NCBI RefSeq assembly: GCF_964340395.1 | Contig: NC_135556.1 | Location: 129,001-193,000, forward strand | DNA from: Glandiceps talaboti | Lineage: Eukaryota > Hemichordata > Enteropneusta > Spengelidae | Length of the DNA stretch: 64,000 nucleotides | Reading direction: 5' to 3' | Part shown: positions 48,181-59,769 of the stretch, piece by piece | How positions within the stretch are numbered: position 1 is the stretch's first letter | Layout: every line of letters begins with the position of its first letter | The notes under the pieces: model-generated | Told to the model about the DNA's origin: nothing | Databases searched by the model: none | Seen by the model: the letters and a program-made list of their open reading frames with translations, nothing else | Position numbers and translations under genes: made by a program

Positions 48181-48640
48181 TTGTATGTATGTATGTATGT
48201 ATGTATGTATGTATGTATATGTGTGTGTTGTTGTTTTATTGTACACTTGCATGTACTGTCTGTTGTTGGTTGGCTAATATTTCTTGTATCGAGCTGTAGC
48301 TATGGAACTATGATGTTTCTAAAGGCGTTGGAGAAAGCAGGTAGGTATGGGGGGGGGGGGGTAGCTCCAGACTTTAAGTATTTTCTGTATGTGCGTCACT
48401 TCTACGGTGTACGCTATTAGTTAAAATAATACTTTCGGTTGGTAAATATTAGCTAAATGTTTATATTGCGAGACGCTGGTGAATCTAAAGTTTGGCATTA
48501 TTTGCATGTGATCCATATACAATAGGTTTCGAAACCATGGTGTGGTTCCTTCCTAAATCATTTAACAATATTTACCATAATGTTAATTCATGATAATAAT
48601 AATATTAATAATTATAATAATAATAATAATAAGTTTTCGA
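48181..48640. repeat. Microsatellites (GTAT)n, poly-G and (AAT)n
   Basis: About nine GTAT units at 48184-48220, a G run at 48350-48361, and AATAAT units at about 48594-48632. The surrounding bases show nothing further. Confidence 0.85.
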
Positions 48641-50425
48641 TGTTGTTTATGTTTCTGACATGTGTGCGTGTAGTAACAATACCGAAATTTCAATGTTTAA
48701 ACCCGATGTCTTGTGTTGATTCTGACTATTCATGTTGTTCGTGTTTTTGTAACTAGTGTGTCACAAAGATTTGTGTTTCGTTTTTAGGCTATTGGTGATT
48801 TTTCAGGGAACAACTATTCGATTCTTTTACATGATTTCACATATTTTGGTTGCCAATTTTAGGTCTTTTGTGTTGATGAATGGGTTGTATGTTGTTATGA
48901 ACAAATCTTTTGTTTTCACACATGCTTTTCATTGCAGGATTTTTTTGAAGATAAATATTTCTGGCTTTGTGATTGACTTCGTACATAACTTGCGTGATTT
49001 TGTTCTAAAACAGTTCATATCCACATCGTTGTAGATTGTTTGCGAAATCTTTTAATTTGTTGACAAAATCCCCTGTGTTGATACAGTTACGGACGTCGCC
49101 ATCTAAGGCTTTCACCTTTAGAGAACTCTTTAAACGTATCTATCGGGTGACGATCGATACTCTTTATGGAAGACCTGAAATATGTCAGTTAATTTTGTAT
49201 TGGTTTGTGTCAAGTATCCTTCCTTTGTTGTATCTCCGATCTTTGTAAACTTGTCGATCCAAGTACGTTGTTTCCTGTTAGGGGTAGACCATTTGATATC
49301 CGGGGGGGGGGGGATTGGTGGAGAGTTATTATATTTTTTCCCACCTGCTTGCCTGTGAATTATCTTTTTCTCCTTCGCCTATGCTGGCAATTTTTTTTTT
49401 CTTTCCTTCTTTGAGATATCCGGATTTTTTACACCTATGTTGAACACCAACTTTTGTTGCCACAATTTTCTGTTTGGTTTTCGCACAGGGTGATAAGGAG
49501 AGTAAAAAGATGCTGTTCTATCACACACAGATTATATTTAGTAAACTACATATTTCATTACATGTTTGATTTTCAATTAAATAAACATCGTTGACAGTTT
49601 TTATATATGCCGTGGTATGATGACACACTGAAAATGCAAATCGGAAACTTGATTTGTGAACTTAAACATCATTTGTGAACTTAAACTAGTGTGGTAGCTA
49701 CGTAATACATGTATATGTATAATTTTATGTATAGTTATGTTTGAACCTTACATGAAGTAATATTTAAAAAAATTATGAAAGAAATAGTGACAAGAACAAA
49801 TATATATATGTACCACAGGCCAACGAAACTGACTGGTCCCTGACATGTGTTTGAAAATGTTAGTCATGATCTGACAAGTGTCCTATTTGGAGAGGTACTA
49901 GCAGGTTGAACTGTACACTCGAACTTGTGCATCATTTCCCTGCCAAGACATTTTTTTCCATCACCCACTCAGATCCGGATTTTTTTCAAGAAACTCCATT
50001 TGGCATCTGTTTTTCCCCCCGAAATCTTCCAAGTCCTCCTCAGGATATCAAATTGTCCACCCCTTACGAACTTTAAAACGAAAACTTAAAAGTTCAGTGT
50101 AAATCGTTATTAATTTTGACCCACACTTTAAAGTTATCTTTTGTTTCGTCCTTTAGCATAACAATATCATCTCTGAAAAGGTCCAAGAATATAATATTCT
50201 TATTGTGTGGTTCGAGTATTCTTTGCTCAAATTCATCGAATGTAATGTCAGCTATACCATGATGCCACTGAACCCATACTACAACCATAGATATATACTT
50301 CTAGAATTCTCCATTGAATTCAAATGTATTTTTGTAGGACTAGTTTTAATATCTTTACCACATATGTTGGTGGAGGCTTTTTGATTCTGTGTTGGTGTAC
50401 TTTCGGTCGCCGGGTAAAACAATAT
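48641..50425. other. Unassigned DNA, no supported gene
   Basis: Contains a G run near 49303-49313 and T-rich stretches. The frames at 48756-49414 translate to hydrophobic, Phe/Leu-rich sequence typical of T-rich non-coding DNA. A 64-codon minus-strand frame at 50094-50288 has no recognisable family. Confidence 0.45.
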
Positions 50426-50446
50426 TCCGCTACCCTCCGCTACCTT
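50426..50446 (+). repeat. Small outlying piece of the GCTACC minisatellite
   Basis: TTCCGCTACCCTCCGCTACC lies just before the LINE, and the main array resumes just after the LINE. This indicates that the LINE landed within or at the edge of the array. Confidence 0.75.
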
Positions 50447-51815
50447 GAAACGCATGTTTCAAGTCCTCCATAATAGTTCCAGTTCCAAAGAGAAGGAAAA
50501 TATCATGTTTGAACGATTATCATGACCTGTAGCTCTAACTTCCGTAATCATGAAGGTCTAAGATACCTTAAATCTGCTACCGAGCCATTTCTTGACCCAT
50601 TCCAGTTTGCATATCGAGCGAACAGGTCAGTTGATGACGCTGTTGCTCTTGGTTTACACTTTGTTCTACAACATCTAGAATCACCTGGTACATATGCACG
50701 TATTCTTTTCATAGATTATAGTTCAGCATTTAATACGATCGTTCCAAAGCAACTGTTTGAGAAGCTCAAATCATTCGATTTTAATACGTCCCTGTGTTTT
50801 TGGCTTTTGGACTTTTTGTTGAATAGGCCACAGACCATTAGGCTTGGGGATAAAACATCATATTCCATCACTCTTAGTACTGGCGCACCTCAAGGTTGTG
50901 TCCTATCACCGTTGTTATATTCCTTGTTTACCAACGATTGTGTCTCCCATAATGAGTCTGTAAAACTCGTAAAATTTGCAGATGACACTACAGTTATTGG
51001 GCTGATTAAAAATGGCAACGAAGTCATCTACCGTTCCGAGGTGGCCTGGCTAGTTGACTGGTGCTCAAATAATAACCTTGAGCTGAATATTAAGAAAACA
51101 AAGGAAATGCTCATCGACTTTCGCAGAAAACCAGGTTTAATTGCCCCACTTAAAATCAATGATCAACATGTTGACCAGGTGGAATCATTTACCTTCTTAG
51201 GTTCAACAATACAAATACATTGAGATGGGATACCCACATACACGCAATTTTGGTAAAGGCACAACAACGTTTGTTTTTCCTGAGGCAACTTAAGAAATTT
51301 GGGTTAAGTCAACATATTCTCATTCGTTTTTACAGAGCAATCATTGAGAGTATTATTACATTTTCTATTGCTGTCTGGTACGGTAATGCGACACGTACAG
51401 AAGGATAGAATTAGTCTTGAAAGAATAGCTAAGACCGCTTCAAGAATAATCGGGTGCGAGGTTCCATCGGTTGATTCTGTTTATGCTGGTCGCCTTGTAC
51501 GGAGATCCGACACGATTATAAAGGATACAACACACCCGGCGCATCACTTTTACGAACTCCTTCCCTCAGGGAAACGTTTTTTTTTTACACAGTTTCTTTC
51601 CAAAAGCAGTTCAAAACTGTCGCATTTGAATGTAGCGTTTTAAGATTGTATTTTTGTGTCATAATACTGCATTTTTATCAGTCGTTTGTGATTTTATGGT
51701 GCTTTTGTGGTGTCTTTTTCTGTATTTGAGTGTTTTTTTGAGCAACGCCAAGGCACATTCCTCTCGATTCTATCGATTGGCAATAAAGAATATTATTATT
51801 ATATTATTATTATTA
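50447..51815 (+). mobile_element. 5'-truncated non-LTR retrotransposon (LINE, CR1/Rex1-like)
   Basis: The endonuclease is absent. Reverse transcriptase motifs follow in order: IIVPVPKRRK in one frame near 50470, PVALTSVIMKV at about 50526-50558 in another, then a long frame from about 50522 with LDPFQFAYRANRSVDDAV, ILFIDYSSAFNTI, STGAPQGCVLSPLLYSLF and the catalytic KFADDTT. The post-RT region continues in shifted frames with RIAKTASRIIGC and HPAHHFYELLPSGKR. The 3' end has a CAATAAAGAAT word followed by (ATT)n. At least two frameshifts make it inactive. The clade is a judgement from motif style, not a tree. Confidence 0.88.
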
Positions 51816-54800
51816 CCTTCCGCTACCTACGCTACCACATTTCAGTGCTTTTGCTGAAAAAAAATCGCTACCTTCGCTACCAAATCTCAGTGCTTTTGCC
51901 GGAAAAAAAATCGCTACCCTCCGCTACCTACCGCTACCTTCGCTACCACATTTCAATACTTTTGCGGGAAAAAAAATCCGCTACCCTCCGCTACCTACCG
52001 CTACCTTCGCTACCACATTTCAATCCTTTTGCTGGAAAAAAATCCGCTACCTACCGCTACCTTCGCTACCACATTTCAATCCTTTTGCTGGAAAAAAAAT
52101 CCGCTACCCTCCGCTACCTACCGCTACCTTCGCTACCACATTTCAATCCTTTTGCTGGAAAAAAATCCGCTACCCTCCGCTACCTACCGCTACCTTCGCT
52201 ACCAAATCTCAGCGCTTTTGCTGAAAAAAAAAATCCGCTACCTACCGCTACCTTCGCTACCACATTTCAATCCTTTTGCTGGAAAAAAATCCGCTACCCT
52301 CCGCTACCTACCGCTACCTTCGCTACCACATTTCAATCCTTTTGCTGGAAAAAAAATCCGCTACCCTCCGCTACCTACCACTACCTTCGCTACCAAATCT
52401 CAGCGCTTTTGCTGAAAAAAAAAAATCCGCTACCCTCCGCTACCTACCGCTACCTTCGCTACCAAATCTCAGCGCTTTTGCTGAAAAAAAAAATCCGCTA
52501 CCCTCCGCTACCTACCGCTACCTTCGCTACCACATTTCAATCCTTTTGCTGGAAAAAAATCCGCTACCCTCCGCTACCTACCGCTACCTTCGCTACCACA
52601 TTTCAATCCTTTTGCTGGAAAAAAAATCCGCTACCCTCCGCTACCTACCGCTACCTTCGCTACCACATTTCAATCCTTTTGCTGGAAAAAAATCAGCTAC
52701 CCTCCGCTACCTACCGCTACCTTCGCTACCACATTTCAATCCTTTTGCTGGAAAAAAAATCCGCTACCCTCCGCTACCTACCGCTACCTTCGCTACCACA
52801 TTTCAATCCTTTTGCTGGAAAAAAATCCGCTACCCTCCGCTACCTACCGCTACCTTCGCTACCAAATCTCAGCGCTTTTGCTGAAAAAAAAATTCGCTAC
52901 CCACCGCTACCTTCGCTACCACATTTCAGTGCTTTTGCCGGAAAAAAAATCCGCTACCCTCCGCTACCTACCGCTACCTTCGCTACCACATTTCAATCCT
53001 TTTGCTGGAAAAAAATCCGCTACCCTCCGCTACCTACCGCTACCTTCGCTACCAAATCTCAGCGCTTTTGCTGAAAAAAAAAATCCGCTACCTACCGCTA
53101 CCTTCGCTACCACATTTCAATCCTTTTGCTGGAAAAAAAATCCGCTACCCTCCGCTACCTTCGCTACCACATTTCAATCCTTTTGCTGGAAAAAAATCCG
53201 CTACCCTCCGCTACCTACCGCTACCTTCGCTACCAAATCTCAGCGCTTTTGCTGAAAAAAAAAATCCGCTACCTACCGCTACCTTCGCTACCACATTTCA
53301 ATCCTTTTGCTGGAAAAAAATCCGCTACCCTCCGCTACCTACCGCTACCTTCGCTACCACATTTCAATCCTTTTGCTGGATAAAAAATCCGCTACCCTCC
53401 GCTACCTACCGCTACCTTCGCTACCAAATCTCAGCGCTTTTGCTGAAAAAAAAAATCCGCTACCCTCCGCTACCCACCGCTACCTTCGCTACCAAATCTC
53501 AGCGCTTTTGCTGAAAAAAAAAATCCGCTACCCTCCGCTACCTACCGCTACCTTCGCTACCACATTTCAATCCTTTTGCTGGAAAAAAATCCGCTACCCT
53601 CCGCTACCTACCGCTACCTTCGCTACCACATTTCAATCCTTTTGCTGGAAAAAAAATCCGCTACCCTCCGCTACCTACCGCTACCTTCGCTACCACATTT
53701 CAATCCTTTTGCTGGAAAAAAATCAGCTACCCTCCGCTACCTACCGCTACCTTCGCTACTACATTTCAATCCTTTTGCTGGAAAAAAAATCCGCTACCCT
53801 CCGCTACCTACCGCTACCTTCGCTACCACATTTCAATCCTTTTGCTGGAAAAAAATCTGCTACCCTCCGCTACCTATAGCTACCGCTACCTTCGCTACCA
53901 AATCTCAGCGCTTTTGCTGAAAAAAAAATTCGCTACCCACCGCTACCTTCGCTACCACATTTCAGTGCTTTTGCCGGAAAAAAAATCGCTACCTACCGCT
54001 ACCGTCGCTACCAAATCTCAGCGCTTTTGCTGGAAAAAAAATCCGCTACCCTCCGCTACCTTCGCTACCACATTTCAATACTTTTGCTGGAAAAAAAAAT
54101 CCGCTACCCTCTGCTACCAAATCTCAACGCTTTTGCTGGAAAAAAAATCCGCTACCCTCCGCTACCTACCGCTACCTTCGCTACCACATTTCAATCCTTT
54201 TGCTGGAAAAAAATCCGCTACCCTCCGCTACCTACCGCTACCTTCGCTACCACATTTCAATCCTTTTGCTGGAAAAAAATCCGCTACCCTCCGCTACCTA
54301 CCGCTACCTTCGCTACCAAATCTCAGCGCTTTTGCTGAAAAAAAAAATCCGCTACCTACCGCTACCTTCGCTACCACATTTCAATCCTTTTGCTGGAAAA
54401 AAAATCCGCTACCCTCCGCTACCTACCGCTACCTTCGCTACCACATTTCAATCCTTTTGCTGGAAAAAAATCCGCTACCCTCCGCTACCTACCGCTACCT
54501 TCGCTACCAAATCTCAGCGCTTTTGCTGAAAAAAAAAATCCGCTACCTACCGCTACCTTCGCTACCACATTTCAATCCTTTTGCTGGAAAAAAATCCGCT
54601 ACCCTCCGCTACCTACCGCTACCTTCGCTACCACATTTCAATCCTTTTGCTGGAAAAAAAATCCGCTACCCTCCGCTACCTACCGCTACCTTCGCTACCA
54701 AATCTCAGCGCTTTTGCTGAAAAAAAAAATCCGCTACCCTCCGCTACCCACCGCTACCTTCGCTACCAAATCTCAGCGCTTTTGCTGAAAAAAAAAATCC

Positions 54801-56760
54801 GCTACCCTCCGCTACCTACCGCTACCTTCGCTACCACATTTCAATCCTTTTGCTGGAAAAAAATCCGCTACCCTCCGCTACCTACCGCTACCTTCGCTAC
54901 CACATTTCAATCCTTTTGCTGGAAAAAAAATCCGCTACCCTCCGCTACCTACCGCTACCTTCGCTACCACATTTCAATCCTTTTGCTGGAAAAAAATCAG
55001 CTACCCTCCGCTACCTACCGCTACCTTCGCTACTACATTTCAATCCTTTTGCTGGAAAAAAAATCCGCTACCCTCCGCTACCTACCGCTACCTTCGCTAC
55101 CACATTTCAATCCTTTTGCTGGAAAAAAATCCGCTACCCTCCGCTACCTATAGCTACCGCTACCTTCGCTACCAAATCTCAGCGCTTTTGCTGAAAAAAA
55201 AATTCGCTACCCACCGCTACCTTCGCTACCACATTTCAGTGCTTTTGCCGGAAAAAAAATCGCTACCTACCGCTACCGTCGCTACCAAATCTCAGCGCTT
55301 TTGCTCGAAAAAAAATCCGCTACCCTCCGCTACCTTCGCTACCACATTTCAATACTTTTGCTGGAAAAAAAAATCCGCTACCCTCTGCTACCAAATCTCA
55401 ACGCTTTTGCTGGAAAAAAAATCCGCTACCCTCCGCTACCTACCGCTACCTTCGCTACCACATTTCAATCCTTTTGCTGGAAAAAAATCCGCTACCCTCC
55501 GCTACCTACCGCTACCTTCGCTACCAAATCTCAGCGCTTTTGCTGAAAAAAAAATCCGCTACCCTCCGCTACCTACTGCTACCTTCGCTACCAAATCTCA
55601 GCGCTTTTGCTGAAAAAAAAATCCGCTACCCTCCGCTACCTACCGCTACCTTCGCTACCACATTTCAATCCTTTTGCTGGAAAAAAAAATCCGCTACCCT
55701 CCGCTACCTACCGCTACCTTCGCTACTACATTTCAATCCTTTTGCTGGAAAAAAAATCCGCTACCCTCCGCTACCTACCGCTACCTTCGCTACCACATTT
55801 CAATCCTTTTGCTGGAAAAAAATCCGCTACCCTCCGCTACCTATAGCTACCGCTACCTTCGCTACCAAATCTCAGCGCTTTTGCTGAAAAAAAAATTCGC
55901 TACCCACCGCTACCTTCGCTACCACATTTCAGTGCTTTTGCCGGAAAAAAAATCGCTACCTACCGCTACCGTCGCTACCAAATCTCAGCGCTTTTGCTGG
56001 AAAAAAAATCCGCTACCCTCCGCTACCTTCGCTACCACATTTCAATACTTTTGCTGGAAAAAAAAATCCGCTACCCTCTGCTACCAAATCTCAACGCTTT
56101 TGCTGGAAAAAAAATCCGCTACCCTCCGCTACCTACCGCTACCTTCGCTACCACATTTCAATCCTTTTGCTGGAAAAAAATCCGCTACCCTCCGCTACCT
56201 TCGCTACCAAATCTCAGCGCTTTTGCTGAAAAAAAAATCCGCTACCCTCCGCTACCTACTGCTACCTTCGCTACCAAATCTCAGCGCTTTTGCTGAAAAA
56301 AAAATCCGCTACCCTCCGCTACCTACCGCTACCTTCGCTACCACATTTCAATCCTTTTGCTGGAAAAAAAAATCCGCTACCCTCCGCTACCTACCGCTAC
56401 CTTCGCTACCACATTTCAATCCTTTTGCTGGAAAAAAATCCGCTACCATCCGCTACCTTCGCTACCAAATCTCAGCGCTTTTGCTGGGAAAAAAAATCCG
56501 CTACCCTCCGCTACCAAATCTCAGCGCTTTTGCTGAAAAAAAAATTCGCTACCCTCTAGCTAACGCTACCTTCGCTACCACATTTCAATATTTTTGCTGG
56601 AAAAAAAATCCGCTACCCTCCGCTACCTACCGCTACCTTCGCTACCAAATCTCAGCGCTTTTGCTGGAAAAAAAATCCGTTACCTACCGCTACCTTCGCT
56701 ACCACATTTCAATATTTTTGCTGGAAAAAAAATCGCTACCTTTACCTTACGCTACATCCA
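51816..56760 (+). repeat. ~65-68 bp GCTACC minisatellite array
   Basis: The unit is three to four GCTACC words (CCGCTACCCTCCGCTACC...TTCGCTACCA) followed by one of two linkers: CATTTCAATCCTTTTGCTGG plus an A run, or AATCTCAGCGCTTTTGCTG plus an A run. The two types are mixed along the array. A higher-order duplication of about 1274 bp is visible (53307 to 54581, 53842 to 55116, 54027 to 55301). Long open frames up to 455 codons result from A-run length changes and translate only to SATLRYLPLPSLPHFNPF-type words; they are not genes. Confidence 0.96.
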
Positions 56761-56991
56761 CCATGCTAGTTGACTAGATTTTGAGAGAAAATATTGCTTT
56801 TAACAGGTCACTTCATTAATAATGAAAAAATCACTTACTATCTGTTCAAGGTGCCATATGATCGATGAATAACAATTATTGAAGTACACGAAACAAATTC
56901 TATTAAAGAATACCCCATGTGTGCAAAAGTAGTTCCTACGACATCTATGGCGCATTCATATCCCAGGCAATGTAATTTGACAATCATTTCA
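56761..56991. other. Spacer between minisatellite and right inverted repeat
   Basis: About 230 bp of unique-looking AT-rich sequence. No gene or repeat recognised. Confidence 0.5.
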
Positions 56992-57055
56992 CTCTGCTAC
57001 CTTCGCTACCATCCGCTACGTAGCGAAAGCGAAAAATAAAAACAATTGAACCCCC
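56992..57055 (-). repeat. Right inverted repeat of the insertion
   Basis: Reverse complement of 37657-37718 with some mismatches. The core CGCTACGTAGCG lies at about 57014-57025 and the outer end is AATTGAACCCCC. Viral sequence follows. Confidence 0.75.
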
Positions 57056-57183
57056 GATTGAGCACTATATACCTTTATGAACGGATTTTAACTAAACGAA
57101 CAAAAAATAAATAAATAAATGAAATGAAAAAATAAAATACTAATATTTTTTTGTATTTTAGTATAAAATATAGTATAAGAAAA

Positions 57184-58434
57184 ATGCCTTACAATAGAGA
57201 ACTTCAAGGTGACTACTCAAAATTGAACGCACTCGGTAGTAAAGGAGAACGAACTCATCACGTTGTAACGTATAATCCAAATCGTGCAAAACCCGGTGAA
57301 GTTTTATATATCAGGTGTCCAAAATTAGAAGACACTGTTGTTCTAACGGGTAAATTCAATCTCGTTTTTGATCTTAAACTAAACGGTCATAATAAGAACT
57401 TCGTTGTTCAAAACCTGTCTGCTAACATCATCAGTCGATTAGTTTTAAAATTCGAAGGGGAAATCTTAATGGATTTAACAAACTACAATTTAGTACAAAC
57501 GTATGAAGATCTGTATTCAGATAGAACAAATAAAACGCTGTATGGAATTCAGTCAGAAAATCTCCGAAAATTGAGAAGCGATAATATCGTTGGAGTTGGT
57601 GGTGGGGCTTACTTAGGAGAGGGTGCACTTCATAAGGCATATGGTAAAAAATATGCGATCGATCTAGCGAAATTGCATCCTATAATGAATGGTCATGGAG
57701 CCGTATATCCTTCGAGCTTAGGAAGTCATATCGAATGGGAGATTACTCTTGCTCCCGTTAATAAAATCCTAGTATGTGAAGACACGGATCGTTGGGATTA
57801 TACTTTAACAAACATTCAACTTGAATATGAAACGATAAGAGATCCAAAGTTAGCTATGGAAATTAAGGGTTATTATAACAGCGTTAAAAGTTTTCTTTAC
57901 GAACATATTCAACATTTCAGAACAATTAACTTCTCTGGTACAAATACAATTATTAACGAGAATATTAATATACCACGTAGAAGCTTGAAAGGAATTTTTG
58001 TATTATTCAGTACACCACAGCTACAAAATGCATTAGATACCGAATTATTCTTTAATCCTAGTATTAATTCTGTTGCAATAACGATAGAAGGTATCGTAAA
58101 TAAAGTGTATGCACAGGGATTATCTCCTAGAAAATTTTGGGAAGAAACCAGACGTTATTTCATGTCATCTGAGTTCTGTTGCGATAAAGTAGAGGAAATA
58201 ACTGAGGAAAACTTTCTGTTAAATAAATATTGTTTGTTTATTGATTTAAGAAGTTTTAAGGATAATAGATATCATGGTAGTGGTCTGAAAGTCATGAATA
58301 CAAAAGATGGGGTTCAACTGGAAATTCAACGAGAATCCACAGACCCGCAAGAAAAAATAAGCGCAAATATTTTCATTATAAGTGATGCTATGCTTAAAAT
58401 TCAAGAATCTAAATTAAAATCTATTATTTATTAA
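57184..58434 (+). CDS. Major capsid protein, double jelly-roll (hexon-like)
   Basis: Intact frame of 416 residues from the ATG at 57184; the frame extends 11 codons upstream only through a TTG, so 57184 is the likely start, just after an AGTATAAAATATAGTATA stretch. The N terminus MPYNRELQGDYSKLNALGSK, the word GIQSENLRKLRS (about 121-132), NIQLEYE (about 210-216) and NIPRRSLKGIFVLF (about 262-275) match what I recall of adintovirus/Polinton-like capsid proteins in invertebrate genomes. Such proteins form trimers with pseudo-hexameric symmetry that build an icosahedral shell. The ATPase follows by 55 bp. It is one of the few large genes of the element without a break. Confidence 0.85.
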   Translation: MPYNRELQGDYSKLNALGSKGERTHHVVTYNPNRAKPGEVLYIRCPKLEDTVVLTGKFNLVFDLKLNGHNKNFVVQNLSANIISRLVLKFEGEILMDLTNYNLVQTYEDLYSDRTNKTLYGIQSENLRKLRSDNIVGVGGGAYLGEGALHKAYGKKYAIDLAKLHPIMNGHGAVYPSSLGSHIEWEITLAPVNKILVCEDTDRWDYTLTNIQLEYETIRDPKLAMEIKGYYNSVKSFLYEHIQHFRTINFSGTNTIINENINIPRRSLKGIFVLFSTPQLQNALDTELFFNPSINSVAITIEGIVNKVYAQGLSPRKFWEETRRYFMSSEFCCDKVEEITEENFLLNKYCLFIDLRSFKDNRYHGSGLKVMNTKDGVQLEIQRESTDPQEKISANIFIISDAMLKIQESKLKSIIY

Positions 58435-58489
58435 CATTAATAACATTATTAACATTATTAACATTATTGATAGTATAGAATACTCGAAA

Positions 58490-58896
58490 ATGATCTGGCT
58501 TGACCCTCCTTTCAATATGCTTATTAGTGCACCGACATGTTCGGGTAAAACAGAGTTCGTTATGGAACTATTACAAACGACTGCGCTTTCACGAAGGATG
58601 TCAAATCTCGTGTCAATATTTTAACAAAATTAGCATTTTCAGCTCAACATGATAATATTAGCGTATGGGTACTTACGCAACAATTTACGAGTATCGCTAA
58701 GACATTTCGAGAAAACATCGGTATGCTCGTTCTGTATTACACACCGAGTAAAAATGATGTGAAAGAAATAATTGAAAACTATGGGATGGAATTAAATAAG
58801 GAAGAAATTAGTGAATATATAAAACAATTAAAATATACTCCTTATAGTAAATTAGTATTTCGTTTAAGACAACCATATAGTATAGATCTAGTATAA
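58490..58896 (+). pseudogene. FtsK/HerA-type genome-packaging ATPase with internal deletion
   Basis: The ATG at 58490 starts MIWLDPPFNMLISAPTCSGK, a clear Walker A (APTCSGKT), and this frame ends at 58622-58624. From about 58581 a second frame carries DCAFTKDVKSRVNILTKL, then NISVWVLTQQFTSIAKTF and LVLYYTPSKNDVKEIIENYG, to a stop at 58894-58896. In intact relatives well over a hundred residues separate Walker A from the Walker B/AFTKDV region; here they are almost adjacent and out of frame. So most of the nucleotide-binding core, including most of Walker B, is deleted. The family is certain; the product would be non-functional. Confidence 0.88.
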
Positions 58897-58990
58897 TGTT
58901 AATCAATGATATTTTATGGCTATTTATTCAGTTCGGTGTCATATACTATTTTTTAAAAATAAAATATTTAATACATATATATAAGATAAA

Positions 58991-59674
58991 ATGGAACAGT
59001 CGTTGGCAGAAATTTTACAGCCAGTTGAATCAATACCAACAACAGTAACATCAGAACAAGTGTCTCCAATAGTTAAGTACAGAGAAAGATTACTTTGTAT
59101 CATTGCTGCTGGACAATCAAAAGCTTTCTTAGGGAAAAATTTCACTCTCGAATATATTGAAAAAGCGAGCGATAAAGAAATAGAAAAATATTATAAGATA
59201 TATGAAAGCACTTACAGTTCTCTCATAAGTGACAACATTGTAAATGGAGTTTTATTTGGGATTAGTAAAATAGTAGGACTTGTGCTTCCAGTACATAATG
59301 TGAATAAATTAAGTGACGACTTGAAAAACAATTTTCTTGTTACAAATCAATTCAAACAACCTACTGGAAAGTTAGCATACAGTTATGGTCCTCTTTTGGC
59401 ATTGACAAGTGGTGGTCTCACCATTTCAAATAATATTAACTTTGCAACACACACTGTTCACACATGCCCCAAGAAAAGTGACTTGAATAACTTGAATAGT
59501 CAAATTGAAAAAAATAACTTGAATGACTTTAATGACTTGAGTCAACTTGATCAAGAACTTGTTAAAGAACTTGCTATAGAACTTGATCAAGAACTTAATC
59601 AAGAACTTGATCAAGATATTGAAAACAACTTGGAACTTGACTTAGTTGAAAAGAGTTTCAAAAAATTAAAGTAA
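58991..59674 (+). CDS. Conserved Polinton-lineage protein with Leu/Asp/Gln-rich tail
   Basis: Intact 227-residue frame. The first part is mixed helical, with ERLLCIIAAGQSKAFLGK and a charged helix. The middle has VLPVHNVNKLSDDLKNNFL and LAYSYGPLLALTSGGL, which I associate with a recurrent but unnamed protein of invertebrate Polinton-like elements. The last ~60 residues are low-complexity, with runs of LDQEL, NNLND and similar words. No signal peptide; one moderately hydrophobic segment (FGISKIVGLVLPV). Preceded by an ATATATATAAG promoter-like stretch. Function unknown. Confidence 0.6.
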   Translation: MEQSLAEILQPVESIPTTVTSEQVSPIVKYRERLLCIIAAGQSKAFLGKNFTLEYIEKASDKEIEKYYKIYESTYSSLISDNIVNGVLFGISKIVGLVLPVHNVNKLSDDLKNNFLVTNQFKQPTGKLAYSYGPLLALTSGGLTISNNINFATHTVHTCPKKSDLNNLNSQIEKNNLNDFNDLSQLDQELVKELAIELDQELNQELDQDIENNLELDLVEKSFKKLK

Positions 59675-59769
59675 TTTAAAAATACTTGAAAAGACTTGAA
59701 AAGACTTGAAAAGGTAAATATTTTAAATATTTTGTATTAAATATATAATATATATATACGAAATACAAT

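Larger units (their letters stand above)
37657..57055. mobile_element. ~19.4 kb insertion bounded by inverted repeats
   Basis: Left end 37657-37718 and right end 56992-57055 are imperfect inverted repeats of each other. Reading inwards both start GGGG-TT-AATT, then a T-rich run, then the palindromic core CGCTACGTAGCG, then GGTAGCGAAGGTAGCG. Viral coding sequence ends at the left boundary and viral sequence resumes after the right one in the same orientation, so the segment looks inserted. I see no clear target-site duplication. The interior is a patchwork of older repeats, so whether it moved as one transposon is uncertain. Confidence 0.6.

Noticed and set aside
51707-56777. Long open frames up to 455 codons rich in RYLPLPSLPHFNPFAG
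   Set aside because: Products of the GCTACC minisatellite; all three frames are repetitive and change with A-run length.
37657-57055. Idea that the inverted repeats are the terminal repeats of two oppositely oriented viral elements
   Set aside because: Genes on both sides point the same way and are complementary rather than duplicated, and the left repeat overlaps the end of a coding region. An insertion explains this better.
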